Assembly: GCA_020621405.1 (NCBI GenBank)
Contig: JAHRYN010000008.1
Span: 77,122 to 141,121, forward strand
Source of the DNA: Betaproteobacteria bacterium
Lineage (GTDB): Bacteria > Pseudomonadota > Gammaproteobacteria > Burkholderiales > Rhodocyclaceae
Length of the DNA: 64,000 nucleotides
Reading direction: 5' to 3'
Below, one piece after another: positions 46,438 to 55,723 of this stretch. The position numbers and the translations under genes are program-made. Below the pieces are notes generated by a model. That model did not search any database. It worked only from the letters and a program-made list of their open reading frames with translations, and had not been told where the DNA came from. Every line of letters starts with the position of its first letter. The stretch's first letter is position 1.

Positions 46438-49400
46438 GACTGCCCCTTCATGTCCGGTGATTCCGCTGCCGACAGCGCGTTGCGCACGTTTTCCAGACCG
46501 TTGCGCAGCGGCCCCAGATCGATCAGGAAATCCAGATGGTCGATGACCGATGTGTGTTCGCGCGTGCTGCCGCCACGCGCGAACGCCGCACGATAGGCTT
46601 CGGTGGCCGACGCCTGATCGGCGGCGGACATCCGGCCGGCGAGCAGCGCGAGCAGGATGTCGCAATCGCCGACCACGGCCGTGCTCCAGAAATCGGGCCT
46701 GGGATTGGCCGCCGCGTCGAGACGCGCGCGTTCGCAGCCGGCCCGCACGGCATCGGCCCAGCCGTCGGGCAGCGCGCGGCTGCGGCGCCCGCTGCGCGCC
46801 AGCGCCAGACGGGCCGTCCACAGATTGACGAAGGCGTAGCTGTCCATGACCGGTGCCCCGCTGCCACCGGCCAGCTCAAGCGCACGGCCGTATTCGCGTG
46901 CCATGTCCTCCAGCGCAGCACGGCGTTCCTCGCGGTCCAGCATCCAGGCCAGGCGCTTGAAGGCGCTGCCCAGCAGCGCACAGCGCTCGGCGGTCGGCTT
47001 GAGCCGTGCCAGATCGCCGATGGACTGGCGAATGCCGTCCACCAGCGGTCGTACCGCCGCACTTTCGCGCCGGACCCGCAGCGCGGTCCAGAGGTCGTCG
47101 GACGCCCGCACCCGGAAGTTGGCCGACTTTTCGATCACGCGCAGCGGGCAGTCGCCGTCGTCCGCTTCACGCGCCCGGTCCAGCCAGTCTGCCGCCAGTG
47201 CATAACTGCCGGCTTCACCGAAACACAGACCGACAGAGGCTGCGACATCCGCCCTCGCCGTCCATGTGTCACGCACACCGGCAGGAATCCGCTCGGTGAA
47301 GGCACGCAGCCAGGCCGAAGGCTCCGCCTCTGACGCGCTGTGGCCGGCGATCTTCAGCGCGCTGGTACGGTTGTCGATCGCCGCCACCAGTTCGGATGGC
47401 GTGTTGAACAAGGCCGGCGCAATGTCACGCCGCGCCGGGCCGGACGGATCGAGCCGGTAATCCGGGTCGCCATAGCACTGGTAGGCGCCCCAGGTATTCA
47501 CCGCCGGATGCTGTGTCCATGCCGCCTCGCGCGCGATGCGCACGGCGTCGCCGAAGCCGCGGCCTTCGAGCAGGCTGTTGTAGAGGTGTTCAGCAAAACA
47601 CCGTGCGGCAGCATCGTCCACCGCCCAGCCGGCGGCCACGACGGCGCGCACGCCCATGCGGATGAACTGCATCGCCAGATTGGCGGCCAGCCGGTTGAGG
47701 TCGGCTGCATCGCCCGGCCGCGCCTGGCTTTTGCCGAGGTGGCAGCAGTTGATGAACACCAGTTCCGGCACATAGCGCATCTGTTCGACGTCGCCCGGCG
47801 TCAGGAACCAGCCGTCACCGATCACCATGCCCGACACCTTGCGGGTGGCCGGAATGCCTTCGGCGACGCCGGCCGGATCGATGTCCACCGGCACTTCGTA
47901 CTCGTGCACACCGTGGCCGGCCAGATGCAGGATGCGCCAGCTGTCCTGGTGCAGCGCCGCCATGATGGCGCGGCCTTCGACATTGATCAGTTCGGTCACC
48001 GCATAGTCGCCGGCACCGAGCACGCGTGCGACCGCCTGCGCTTCGGCCGCCGCCTCCGGCAGTGGCGAGAAGCCGCGGCCCAGCGGCGACGGATCGCCGA
48101 TCACCAGCGCGCTGGCGCGACTGGCGCCGAGCGGCCGCTCGCGGAACTGTGCGGTGCGCAGCTGGCGCAGCATGCCGGTGGCGACCGACGGCGGACGCTG
48201 CCCAGCCTGCCAGCGGTCCTCCAGCAGTTCCCACGGGAAGCGCGCCGACACCTCGTCGACCAGCAGCACGACGCTGCGCCGCTCCGGTGCAAGCTGCTTC
48301 AGGCGCTGCGGCAGCAGCATCTCGAACAGCGTGCGCGAGGTATCGGCGTCAGCAGTGCACGACTGGCAGGCCTGGCGCACAAAGGCATCGACCTGCTGCA
48401 GCTGACCGCCGACCAGACTGATTTCCGCCCGCGCGCGATCGGTCAGCGCGATGAAGCGCAGTTCGTCGCGCCGGGCGTCATGACTGATCTCGAGCCGGTG
48501 CCACCAGCTCGTGTCCTCGTCGAAGCAGACGCGGCGCCGTCCACCGTGCCCTTCGCCCAGTACCTGTTCCGGCCACGTGAAGTCATCGGCCAGCGCGCCG
48601 GCGATCACCTCGCGCAGTGCGGCCGACGCCTGGATCGCGATGTCCTCGTACAGTTCGATGAACTCGATCTCGGCGATCACCACCCGCCCGGCCAGCGCGC
48701 ACTCGGCCAGCGCACGCTGTGCGTCGGCCGCACCGCGCAGGATGGATTCGAGCGAATCGCGCGTGCGCATGCCGCCGGCACCGGTACCGATCAGCAGGCT
48801 GGACACCTTTATCGTGCGCACACCGTCGGCGGCACCGAAGCGGTCGTCCGGCCATTCGATCACCTGCAGCGCGAAATCGAGCAAGGCGCGGCGCACGCCG
48901 TCCTGCAGCAGTCCCGGGCTGAGTTCACCGACTTCGCCCAGGCCGACCACGATGGCGCCCTGCGGGTGCTGGTGCATTTCCCGCGGAATGAACACACCGT
49001 GCGTGCCGGCCGCGCCCGGATAGCGGCCGAGCTGCAGGCTGCGCGACAGCGCGCCGTCCATGCGCCGGTCCATGCTGGCTTCCGCGCTGACGATGGTGTC
49101 GCCGGCATAGTGACCGAGCATCACCGGATGGCAGGCGTAGGTCAGTTCGCAATGGCGGACGCACACCTCTATCGTCCGGCGCGGCACGCGCCCCGGCTGC
49201 GCCCGGGGCGCGGCGCCGCCGAAGGAAAAGCCGGCCATGTCCCCGGCCCCCGGAATGCCGTCGGCCGGTGGAAGCGGGCGCAGCAGGAAGCGCTCGGGCT
49301 GCGCGGCCGCGGCTCGGCTGAGCGCCGGCGGGTTCGACGGCAGGCGCGAGGTGGCACCGGTCTGCAGCAGTTCGAGGTAGCCGTCGAAGGCCTTTTGCTG

Positions 49401-51908
49401 CGCACACAGGAAGTCGTGCGCCGTGTCTTCGGCGTACCACACCGGCACACCGGGCAGCACACCGGACGACCAGGACACCGTGCCGTCACCACGGGCGGTG
49501 GCAACGAAGTCGATGCGCTTGCGGCCGAGCGGCCACGGATCGTCCTCGTCGGCGATCTGGTAGTCGATCACCGTGGCTGGCTGGCAGCCCGCGACGTAAC
49601 GGACGAAACGCGCGTCGACCGCCGCCTTGCCGATCAGCGACCAGGTGGCCCGCGCATCCTTCAGCGTCGCCGCATCGACGGTGTCCCACCCGGCACCCAA
49701 TGTCTTGCGCAAGGTTTCCCAGCGGGCCGGATCCGAGAAATCCGGATCGCCGGCACCGAAGGGCAGCAGTTCGACCAGTCCCGGATAGGTACGGACGAGG
49801 TTGATGATGCCGGTCGTGCTCTGCGTGAAGTCGAGCAGCGCGAGCTTGGCCTGCGTCGGATTGTGGCCGGTGAGCCAGCGCACGGCTTCGTACGAACCGG
49901 CGTTCGGCGTGCCCAGCATCAGGAAACGGCTGCCCGGCAGGCGGGTGATGCGCGCCCATGCGGCAGCCCCGCGGCCGCCGTCGGCCATCATCGCGCGCAC
50001 CACCAGGCCGCCCATCGAATGCGCCACCAGATGCACCGGCTGGCGTTCGGCTTCGGCGCGGGGCAGCAGCGCCTCAAGCCGCTCGGCGAGCCGGGCCGCA
50101 GCCGCCCGCACCGACAACCGCCAGTCGTAGGCGAAGTATTCGACCCGGTGGGTGCGCGCGAGGAATTCCAGCAGCGGCCCGTAGAAGTCGTCGACCAGGC
50201 CCCCCGGCTCGACCCGGGTCGCCGCCATGTCGAGGCGCCGCAGCCCGCCCTTGAACAGCGCGAAGTAGTCCAGCCACACCGGCTCGCCGGCGACGCTCAG
50301 TTCGCTGCCCATGGTGCCGGGCAGCACCACGGCCAGCGGACGCGGCTCGGTCGAGGTCTGGCTGCGGGCAACGGCACCACGCCAGCGCGGCGCATCGTGC
50401 GGCGCTTGTCCGATCGGCAGGAAGCCGCCGTCGTCGCCGGCCGCGCGCGTCAGGCCGGCAGTCAGCCAGCGCACACTCTTTTCATTGAGAAAATAGCGGA
50501 AGTGATTGACCTCGCCGCCGGCGTCGCGCCGGAAACGCGCGCCTTTTGCCGGCCGGCGCAGGCCGCCGGTCATCGACCCGGTGTTGACGACCAGATCGTG
50601 GTCGGCGCCGTAGAACCAGTCGGTCGCGAGGATCTTGATCTTCTGCCACAGCGAATCGCCTTCGATGTCGCCCGCGATCACCGTCAGGTCGGCCGTGGTT
50701 TCCAGTTCCGCATGGTTGAGCAGCCGCGTCAGCGCCGAACCCGGCATCATCGCCTCGGCCCCCGGCAGGATGCGCGGATCGGTCCTTTCCTTGACCACCG
50801 CGAACAGGAAGTCCACAGCGTCGCCGAACAGCGGCAGGCCGGTGCGCCCGGCCAGGAAATCGATCACCGACAGCCAGCGATCGAGCCGGCCGGAGGCCAG
50901 GGTGGTGCCGCGCGCAGGGCAGGCAACACGCACGAAGCGGCTCACGCGGAACTGCTTGGCCTGCAGTTCGTCCAGCAGCGCGCCCAGATTCGCGCGGTCC
51001 GACTGATAGGCGGCGTTGCGTGCCGTCTCGGCGCCGGCCTCCAGCGCCGGCAGGCCGATCTGCTGCGCCAGCGTGCGGTCGGCGGCGAACAGTTCGTCCA
51101 GCCTGCCGGTGACCGCAGCCAGACTGGCGCACTGGCCAAGGCACATCAGTTCGCCCACCAGACCGCCGCGCGAGTGACTGACCAGATGCAGTTCGGCACC
51201 GGCCGGCAGACGTCGCGCCAGCGCAAGTGCATTGCTGATCGGGCTTTCGGTCAGGCTGCGGTGCTCCAGCGCGAACAGCCGGTCGCCATAGAGCTGCGGC
51301 AGGCGACGGCGCAGCGCGGCACCCTCGCGGTTGGCGTCGTCCCACAGACCGCCGAAACTGCCCTCGCAGCTCGACGCGGTACCGTGCAGAAAGACCAGAA
51401 TCGGGCCGGCCGCAGCCGGAATCTGCTCGCCCGCCGCCACCGCCGACAGTGCAAACCCGGCCGGAGAGCAGCGGTACAGGCCGGGCGGACGACCGCCCAG
51501 CCGCTTTTCCTCGAACCATTTGCCGAGCGCGGCCGCCGACTGCTTCTTCAGATCGACGCCGAAGAAGTCGAGCACCTTGATGCCCAGCCCGAACAGGCCA
51601 CGCTCGTCGCGCGTCGTCGCCGGCGTGCCGGCCAGCGTGTCGAATTCCCAACTGGTGCCGCCGTCGCGCGACACCGACTGACGACCGTGCTCGCGCACCA
51701 GATCGTCGGCCCGGCTCCACAGTACGAATCCGTTGTCGAGTTCGACGCGGACGATGTCGTCGCCCGCCACGTCGATTTCGCCGGTGACGCCGTCACGCGC
51801 CCGCCCGGGCCGTACCCTGCGGCTGCCCGACACGGCGATGCCGGCCGCTGCCTGCGGCGCCGGGATGTCGGACACCGTGCCCCGTATGCGCAAACTGTGC
51901 GATGTCAT
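46434..51908 (-). CDS. Giant CHAT-protease protein with two alpha/beta-hydrolase regions
   Basis: About 1824 residues from the ATG at 51908, which has AGGAGGA upstream; a GTG six bases earlier is too close to that site. Order: an N-terminal beta-rich part (to about 110); hydrolase 1 with oxyanion-type LVFLHGTASS (about 175) and nucleophile Ser246 in VSHSRGG; hydrolase 2, LCAT/PGAP1-like, with LPGTMGS (about 530) and Ser631 in AHSMGG; a middle domain (about 910-1110; AIVVGLGEVGELSPG) recalling macro/aminopeptidase-N folds; a C-terminal CHAT domain (about 1210-1490) with the caspase-type dyad His1332 (HLAGHG) and Cys1389 (FINCCHLG); then helical, TPR-like repeats. No signal peptide is seen, so a cytosolic location is likely. 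It starts 21 bp after the TIR gene. A self-activating protease-lipase in immunity or cell death is inferred. Confidence 0.85.
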   Translation of the reverse strand: MTSHSLRIRGTVSDIPAPQAAAGIAVSGSRRVRPGRARDGVTGEIDVAGDDIVRVELDNGFVLWSRADDLVREHGRQSVSRDGGTSWEFDTLAGTPATTRDERGLFGLGIKVLDFFGVDLKKQSAAALGKWFEEKRLGGRPPGLYRCSPAGFALSAVAAGEQIPAAAGPILVFLHGTASSCEGSFGGLWDDANREGAALRRRLPQLYGDRLFALEHRSLTESPISNALALARRLPAGAELHLVSHSRGGLVGELMCLGQCASLAAVTGRLDELFAADRTLAQQIGLPALEAGAETARNAAYQSDRANLGALLDELQAKQFRVSRFVRVACPARGTTLASGRLDRWLSVIDFLAGRTGLPLFGDAVDFLFAVVKERTDPRILPGAEAMMPGSALTRLLNHAELETTADLTVIAGDIEGDSLWQKIKILATDWFYGADHDLVVNTGSMTGGLRRPAKGARFRRDAGGEVNHFRYFLNEKSVRWLTAGLTRAAGDDGGFLPIGQAPHDAPRWRGAVARSQTSTEPRPLAVVLPGTMGSELSVAGEPVWLDYFALFKGGLRRLDMAATRVEPGGLVDDFYGPLLEFLARTHRVEYFAYDWRLSVRAAAARLAERLEALLPRAEAERQPVHLVAHSMGGLVVRAMMADGGRGAAAWARITRLPGSRFLMLGTPNAGSYEAVRWLTGHNPTQAKLALLDFTQSTTGIINLVRTYPGLVELLPFGAGDPDFSDPARWETLRKTLGAGWDTVDAATLKDARATWSLIGKAAVDARFVRYVAGCQPATVIDYQIADEDDPWPLGRKRIDFVATARGDGTVSWSSGVLPGVPVWYAEDTAHDFLCAQQKAFDGYLELLQTGATSRLPSNPPALSRAAAAQPERFLLRPLPPADGIPGAGDMAGFSFGGAAPRAQPGRVPRRTIEVCVRHCELTYACHPVMLGHYAGDTIVSAEASMDRRMDGALSRSLQLGRYPGAAGTHGVFIPREMHQHPQGAIVVGLGEVGELSPGLLQDGVRRALLDFALQVIEWPDDRFGAADGVRTIKVSSLLIGTGAGGMRTRDSLESILRGAADAQRALAECALAGRVVIAEIEFIELYEDIAIQASAALREVIAGALADDFTWPEQVLGEGHGGRRRVCFDEDTSWWHRLEISHDARRDELRFIALTDRARAEISLVGGQLQQVDAFVRQACQSCTADADTSRTLFEMLLPQRLKQLAPERRSVVLLVDEVSARFPWELLEDRWQAGQRPPSVATGMLRQLRTAQFRERPLGASRASALVIGDPSPLGRGFSPLPEAAAEAQAVARVLGAGDYAVTELINVEGRAIMAALHQDSWRILHLAGHGVHEYEVPVDIDPAGVAEGIPATRKVSGMVIGDGWFLTPGDVEQMRYVPELVFINCCHLGKSQARPGDAADLNRLAANLAMQFIRMGVRAVVAAGWAVDDAAARCFAEHLYNSLLEGRGFGDAVRIAREAAWTQHPAVNTWGAYQCYGDPDYRLDPSGPARRDIAPALFNTPSELVAAIDNRTSALKIAGHSASEAEPSAWLRAFTERIPAGVRDTWTARADVAASVGLCFGEAGSYALAADWLDRAREADDGDCPLRVIEKSANFRVRASDDLWTALRVRRESAAVRPLVDGIRQSIGDLARLKPTAERCALLGSAFKRLAWMLDREERRAALEDMAREYGRALELAGGSGAPVMDSYAFVNLWTARLALARSGRRSRALPDGWADAVRAGCERARLDAAANPRPDFWSTAVVGDCDILLALLAGRMSAADQASATEAYRAAFARGGSTREHTSVIDHLDFLIDLGPLRNGLENVRNALSAAESPDMKGQS

Positions 51909-51929
51909 GTCCACTCCTCCTGATCCGGG

Positions 51930-52949
51930 TCAGCGGCTGCGCGTGAGCGCCACCGATTCCTGTTCTCCACTGTTCAGTGATACCTGTCCGCTCAGTACGC
52001 GCCGGTCCGGCGCGATGCGCAGGTGCAGATTGCCGGTATCGACCACGAAGCCGTCGCCGACACTGATCACCACCACGGCCAGATCCGCCTCATTGCCGAA
52101 CACCTGCCCCTCGGCGGTGAACCGGACATGGGTCAGCCGCGTGCCGTTCACGCTGGCCACCGATTCGATATAGGACTGCCAGTTCGGTTTGTCGTCGACG
52201 CGCACCGGGTCGGAACGCATCACGAGACGGTCATCGCGATGGCGGACATGAAGCGGAATCTGTTCGCCCTTCGGCGTCTCGAGCACCCAGTCGCCCTCAA
52301 GGGACTGCAGCACGGCAACATCGGCGGCGGAACCCGGGACTGTCGGGACGGATGCCGGACGGAAAACGACCACCAGCCCGATGACGACCAGCAGCGCGGT
52401 CACGCCCGCCAGCCACGCAACACGCGTGCTGCCGGACGGCGCGGCCGCAGAAGCGGTCGCCGGGACGGACCGCCGGTCGGTGCGCTGCACGCCAAGGCGC
52501 TCCAGATCCGCGACCAGCCGTGGAAAATCGACGCGCACCCAGTCGTCGGTACGCAGCGGCAGCGCGTGCATTTCGGTGATGCCGCGCAGCGCCTCGGGCA
52601 GGCTGTCGGCCGCCGGCATGGTCGTACCGTCGATCAGCAGCGGCATCAGCGTGGCGCCGGCATCGACCGCGGCCTGGATCTCGCAGCGTACCGGGTCGTC
52701 GGCATCGACGATGCGCAGCCTTCCATCGGGATGGCGGGCGCCGGCGAAAGCCGGCGTGATCAGGAAGAGCGCAACCGGCCGATGATCGAGGGCGCCGGCT
52801 ATTTCGGCGCGCCAGCTGCTGCCGCCGCGCAGATCCTGCCGGTCCAGGAAGACGTGCTCATCACCGAACACGCGCCCGAGATCTTCGGCCAGACGGCTCG
52901 CATCCTTGCCGCCGTCTGCGCTGCGATAGCTGATGAATATGCGGTTCAT
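51930..52949 (-). CDS. Membrane-anchored TIR-domain protein
   Basis: A 339-residue protein, first gene of the operon. Residues 1-150 form a TIR domain: RIFISYRSADG (box 1), VFLDRQDLRGGSSWRAEI (BB-loop region), ALFLITPAF, and DDPVRCEIQAAVDAGATLMPLLID, where Glu90 is the likely NADase glutamate. A Ser/Ala-rich linker is followed by one transmembrane helix (about 177-196) and a beta-rich domain outside the membrane (about 205-339; LEGDWVLETPKGEQIPLHVRHRDD) of no family I know. This topology gives a cytosolic TIR coupled to a periplasmic sensor-like part. Bacterial TIR domains cleave NAD or make nucleotide signals in phage defence. The ribosome-binding site is weak. Confidence 0.85.
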   Translation of the reverse strand: MNRIFISYRSADGGKDASRLAEDLGRVFGDEHVFLDRQDLRGGSSWRAEIAGALDHRPVALFLITPAFAGARHPDGRLRIVDADDPVRCEIQAAVDAGATLMPLLIDGTTMPAADSLPEALRGITEMHALPLRTDDWVRVDFPRLVADLERLGVQRTDRRSVPATASAAAPSGSTRVAWLAGVTALLVVIGLVVVFRPASVPTVPGSAADVAVLQSLEGDWVLETPKGEQIPLHVRHRDDRLVMRSDPVRVDDKPNWQSYIESVASVNGTRLTHVRFTAEGQVFGNEADLAVVVISVGDGFVVDTGNLHLRIAPDRRVLSGQVSLNSGEQESVALTRSR

Positions 52950-53198
52950 GTGGCTGCCCGGACGCCCTGGCGAATCGCAGCGCCTGCCGCGAAGCTGAGA
53001 ACTCGCCAGAGTCTATGCCGGAAGCCGGGCCGGCGACAGTCGGACCAATGGACTATGCAAGCCCCGGTCGATTGCACGGCCATGCGCTGGCCCGCCCGCT
53101 ACCAAACAGTTACACGGGGAGGTCCTGCATCGCGAAGATCACCACCCCGGTCAGCGCCATCACGCGGACCAGGGCGGGAAAACGAGGATCTGCCGCGC

Positions 53199-54596
53199 TC
53201 AGAGCACGCGAGCCAGCCGGGCCAGCACGCGCTCGCGGCCGAAGGCTTCGAGCACCGCGTCGATCGACGGCGTCTGCGGCTGGCCGAGCAGTGCCACGCG
53301 CAGCGGAATGGCAACCTGCGGCATCTTCATGCCGCATTCGGTGCAGGTCTCCTTGATCGCGGCCGACAGCGTCGCCTTGTCCCAGGCGCAGGTTTCAAAC
53401 CGTCCGGCGAGCTTGCGCAAGGCCTCACGCGCGGGATCGGTCAGATGCTGGGTCAGCGCTTCCGGCGACACGTGCAGGTCGATGTAGAAGGCTTCCAGCG
53501 CGTCAGCCAGTTCAACCAGCGTTGCGGCTCGATCCTTGTACAGGCCGACCAGTGGCTCGAGCGCCGGTCCCGCCTCCGGATCGACACCGCGGCGGGCGAG
53601 GCGGTTCGCCACGTCAGCCGAGAGCCGCGCGTTGTCAGCCAGCTTCAGATAGTGGGCATTGAGCCAGCGCAGCTTTTCGGTATTGAACTGGGCGGCCGAC
53701 GGCGTGATGTGGTCGAGGTCGAACCACTGCACGAACTGTTCGCGCGAGAACACCTCGTCGTCGCCGTGGCTCCAGCCCAGGCGCGCCAGATAGTTGATCA
53801 CCGCCTCCGGCAGATAGCCGTCATCGTCGTACTGCGTGACGCTGACCGCGCCGTGGCGCTTGGACAGCTTCTGGCCGTCGTCGCCGAGGATCATCGACAG
53901 GTGGGCATACTGCGGCACCGTGGCGCCCAGCGCGCGCAGGATGTTGATCTGGCGCGGCGTGTTGTTTACGTGATCGTCGCCGCGGATGACGTGGGTGATG
54001 CCCATGTCCCAGTCATCGACGCAGACGCAGAAGTTGTAGGTCGGCGTGCCGTCGGCGCGCGCAATGATGAGGTCGTCGAGCTCGTCGTTCGAGATGGCGA
54101 TGCGGCCCTTGACCTGATCGTCCCAGGCGACGACGCCGACCAGCGGATTGCAGAAGCGCACCACCGGCTGCACGCCGGCCGGAGGTGGCGGCAGCGTCTT
54201 GCCCGGCGACGGGCGCCAGCGGCCGTCGTAGCGTGGCTTTTCATTGTTCGCCCGCTGCGCCTCGCGCAGCGCGTCGAGTTCTTCCGGCGAGGTGTAGCAG
54301 TAGTAGGCGTGGCCCTGTTCGAGCAGCTGTGCGATGACCTCCTTGTAACGGTCCATGCGCTGCATCTGGTAGAACGGCCCTTCGTCGTGCCAGAGGTCCA
54401 GCCACTGCATGCCGTCGAGGATGGCCTGCACCGCCTCCGGCGTCGAACGCGCAACGTCCGTGTCCTCGATGCGCAGGATGAACTGCCCGCCATGCCGACG
54501 GGCGTAGGCCCACGAGAACAGCGCGGTGCGCGCGCCACCGATGTGCAGATAACCGGTGGGACTGGGCGCGAAGCGCGTGCGGACGACTTGGGTCAT
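53199..54596 (-). CDS. gltX: Glutamyl-tRNA synthetase
   Basis: GltX charges tRNA-Glu. The 465-residue class I synthetase has the HIGH motif in [17 protein letters not shown] (about 8-24), the KMSKS variant KLSKR (about 243-247) and the C-terminal anticodon-binding domain. The ATG at 54596 gives the standard N-terminus; the frame extends 96 bp further upstream. The 249 bp between its stop and the TIR gene hold no clear gene, only short frames. Confidence 0.97.
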   Translation of the reverse strand: MTQVVRTRFAPSPTGYLHIGGARTALFSWAYARRHGGQFILRIEDTDVARSTPEAVQAILDGMQWLDLWHDEGPFYQMQRMDRYKEVIAQLLEQGHAYYCYTSPEELDALREAQRANNEKPRYDGRWRPSPGKTLPPPPAGVQPVVRFCNPLVGVVAWDDQVKGRIAISNDELDDLIIARADGTPTYNFCVCVDDWDMGITHVIRGDDHVNNTPRQINILRALGATVPQYAHLSMILGDDGQKLSKRHGAVSVTQYDDDGYLPEAVINYLARLGWSHGDDEVFSREQFVQWFDLDHITPSAAQFNTEKLRWLNAHYLKLADNARLSADVANRLARRGVDPEAGPALEPLVGLYKDRAATLVELADALEAFYIDLHVSPEALTQHLTDPAREALRKLAGRFETCAWDKATLSAAIKETCTECGMKMPQVAIPLRVALLGQPQTPSIDAVLEAFGRERVLARLARVL

Positions 54597-54649
54597 GACT
54601 GAACCTGCAAAAGATGAGCGCGCGATTGTACCGCTTTGCACCCGGGCAT

Positions 54650-54678
54650 TTGACGGCCGTGCGCTTACCCGATAGTAT
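54650..54678 (+). promoter_or_regulatory. Strong sigma-70 promoter of tRNA-Val
   Basis: TTGACG (54650-54655) and TAGTAT (54673-54678) with a 17-bp spacer, followed by a GC-rich discriminator TCGCGCC, as expected of a growth-rate-regulated stable-RNA promoter. The tRNA begins 22 bp after the -10 element. Confidence 0.75.
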
Positions 54679-54699
54679 TCGCGCCCTGTCACGAATACA

Positions 54700-54774
54700 G
54701 GGCAGTTAGCTCAGCGGTAGAGCACCGCCTTCACACGGCGGGGGTCAGTGGTTCGATCCCACTACTGCCCACCA
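54700..54774 (+). tRNA. tRNA-Val (anticodon CAC)
   Basis: A 75-nt cloverleaf with encoded CCA. The acceptor stem pairs GGGCAGT with ACTGCCC. The anticodon stem CCGCC/GGCGG holds the loop TTCACAC, giving anticodon CAC for GUG codons. The T arm is AGTGG-TTCGATC-CCACT. A promoter lies upstream and a terminator directly downstream, so it is a single-gene unit. Confidence 0.94.
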
Positions 54775-54780
54775 ACTTCA

Positions 54781-54816
54781 GGGCTCAGACTTCGCGGTCT
54801 GAGCCCTTTTTCTTTT
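54781..54816 (+). terminator. Rho-independent terminator after tRNA-Val
   Basis: GGGCTCAGAC-TTCGCG-GTCTGAGCCC hairpin with the run TTTTTCTTTT, 7 bp after the tRNA CCA end. Confidence 0.93.
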
Positions 54817-54966
54817 GCAGGGTGGTCCGGGTCGCCTGAAACCCATCGCACCCAAGAGTGAGTTGGCGTTCCTCAGCGGCCCGATGTCGTGAATCCCACC
54901 GGCTTCATTCAGTTGGCCGCACATGGGCCTGCATCGAACCGGAAAGACCATATGCCGAGAATGGCT

Positions 54967-55009
54967 TTGACGGCACTGGTCAATTTATATACATTCTCGC
55001 CTGTTTGTA
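54967..55009 (+). promoter_or_regulatory. Promoter and operator-like repeat of the TetR-family gene
   Basis: TTGACG (54967-54972) and TACATT (54990-54995) are spaced 17 bp apart. The -10 element lies in an imperfect inverted repeat TACATTC (54990-54996) / GTTTGTA (55003-55009), of the TACA...TGTA kind seen at AcrR-type operators. The layout suggests autorepression. Confidence 0.5.
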
Positions 55010-55027
55010 AGGGAATTCAGGACAGCA

Positions 55028-55669
55028 ATGGTCAGACGTACCAAGGAAGAAGCCGAAGCAACGCGCGTCCAGCTGCTCGACGCGGCGGAACGCTGCTTCC
55101 GTGAAAAGGGCGTTGCCAGCACCACGCTGGACGATATCGCGAAGAATGCCGGGCATACACGGGGCGCCGTCTATTGGCACTTCGAAAACAAGGCCGACAT
55201 CTTCGAGGCGGTCTGTGAACGCGTGCACTCGCCCATGCAGGCCATGCTCAGCGATCTGGCCGCCGATCCGGGCAGCGATCCGCTCGGCTATCTGCGCAAC
55301 GATGCGATACGCGTACTGCGCATGCTGACCGAGTGCGAACGCGTACAGTCGGTGTTCGAAATCAAGTTCTGCAAGCTCGATGGCGGGCCCGATTTCGACC
55401 GTCTGCGCACACGCGAACTCGAAACGCATGGCCGCTGCCTGTCGATGCTGCAGGTGGTGCTCGAAGCGGCGGTACGCTGCGGGCAGCTGCCGGCGCACAT
55501 GCCAGTCAGGGAAACCGCCGAAGCCATGCACGCCTTCATCGGCGGACTGATGCGCAGCTGGATAGAACGACGCGATTTCGACCTGCACAAGTCGGCGCCG
55601 TGGCTGGTCGACACCTTTCTGACCGGCCTGAAAAACGCGCCGCGACCCGGCCCGGGTGACCAGGCCTGA
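55028..55669 (+). CDS. TetR/AcrR-family transcriptional repressor
   Basis: A 213-residue regulator. The N-terminal HTH (RVQLLDAAERCFREKGVASTTLDDIAKNAGHTRGAVYWHFENKADIF, about 13-56) is close to AcrR, MtrR and TtgR, which control RND efflux pumps. The C-terminal domain (about 85-205) has the matching TetR_C pattern (MLQVVLEAAVRCGQLPAHM, FIGGLMRSWIERRDFDLH). The ATG at 55028 has AGGA six bases upstream. No efflux genes are next to it in this window: a tRNA lies upstream and ppiD is convergent downstream. Confidence 0.85.
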   Translation: MVRRTKEEAEATRVQLLDAAERCFREKGVASTTLDDIAKNAGHTRGAVYWHFENKADIFEAVCERVHSPMQAMLSDLAADPGSDPLGYLRNDAIRVLRMLTECERVQSVFEIKFCKLDGGPDFDRLRTRELETHGRCLSMLQVVLEAAVRCGQLPAHMPVRETAEAMHAFIGGLMRSWIERRDFDLHKSAPWLVDTFLTGLKNAPRPGPGDQA

Positions 55670-55673
55670 CCGG

Positions 55674-55712
55674 AAAAGCAGAAGGCCGCCCGAGGGCGGC
55701 CTTCTGCTTTTT
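55674..55712. terminator. Bidirectional terminator between tetR-like gene and ppiD
   Basis: AAAAGCAGAAGGCCGCCC-GAG-GGCGGCCTTCTGCTTTTT is a near-perfect hairpin flanked by A and T runs, placed between two convergent genes, so it can end transcription from both sides. Confidence 0.92.
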
Positions 55713-55723
55713 GCCGAACCGCT

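Noticed and set aside
47340..51923. A 1527-codon plus-strand open frame opposite the CHAT gene
   Set aside because: It is an antisense shadow in high-GC DNA: arginine, histidine and glutamine-rich, with no recognisable domain, while the minus strand shows intact catalytic motifs.
53046..53337. Short minus-strand frames at the 3' end of gltX ending in MALTGVVIFAMQDLPV
   Set aside because: They mostly overlap gltX and the unique part is about 16 residues, too short to support as a gene without comparative data.
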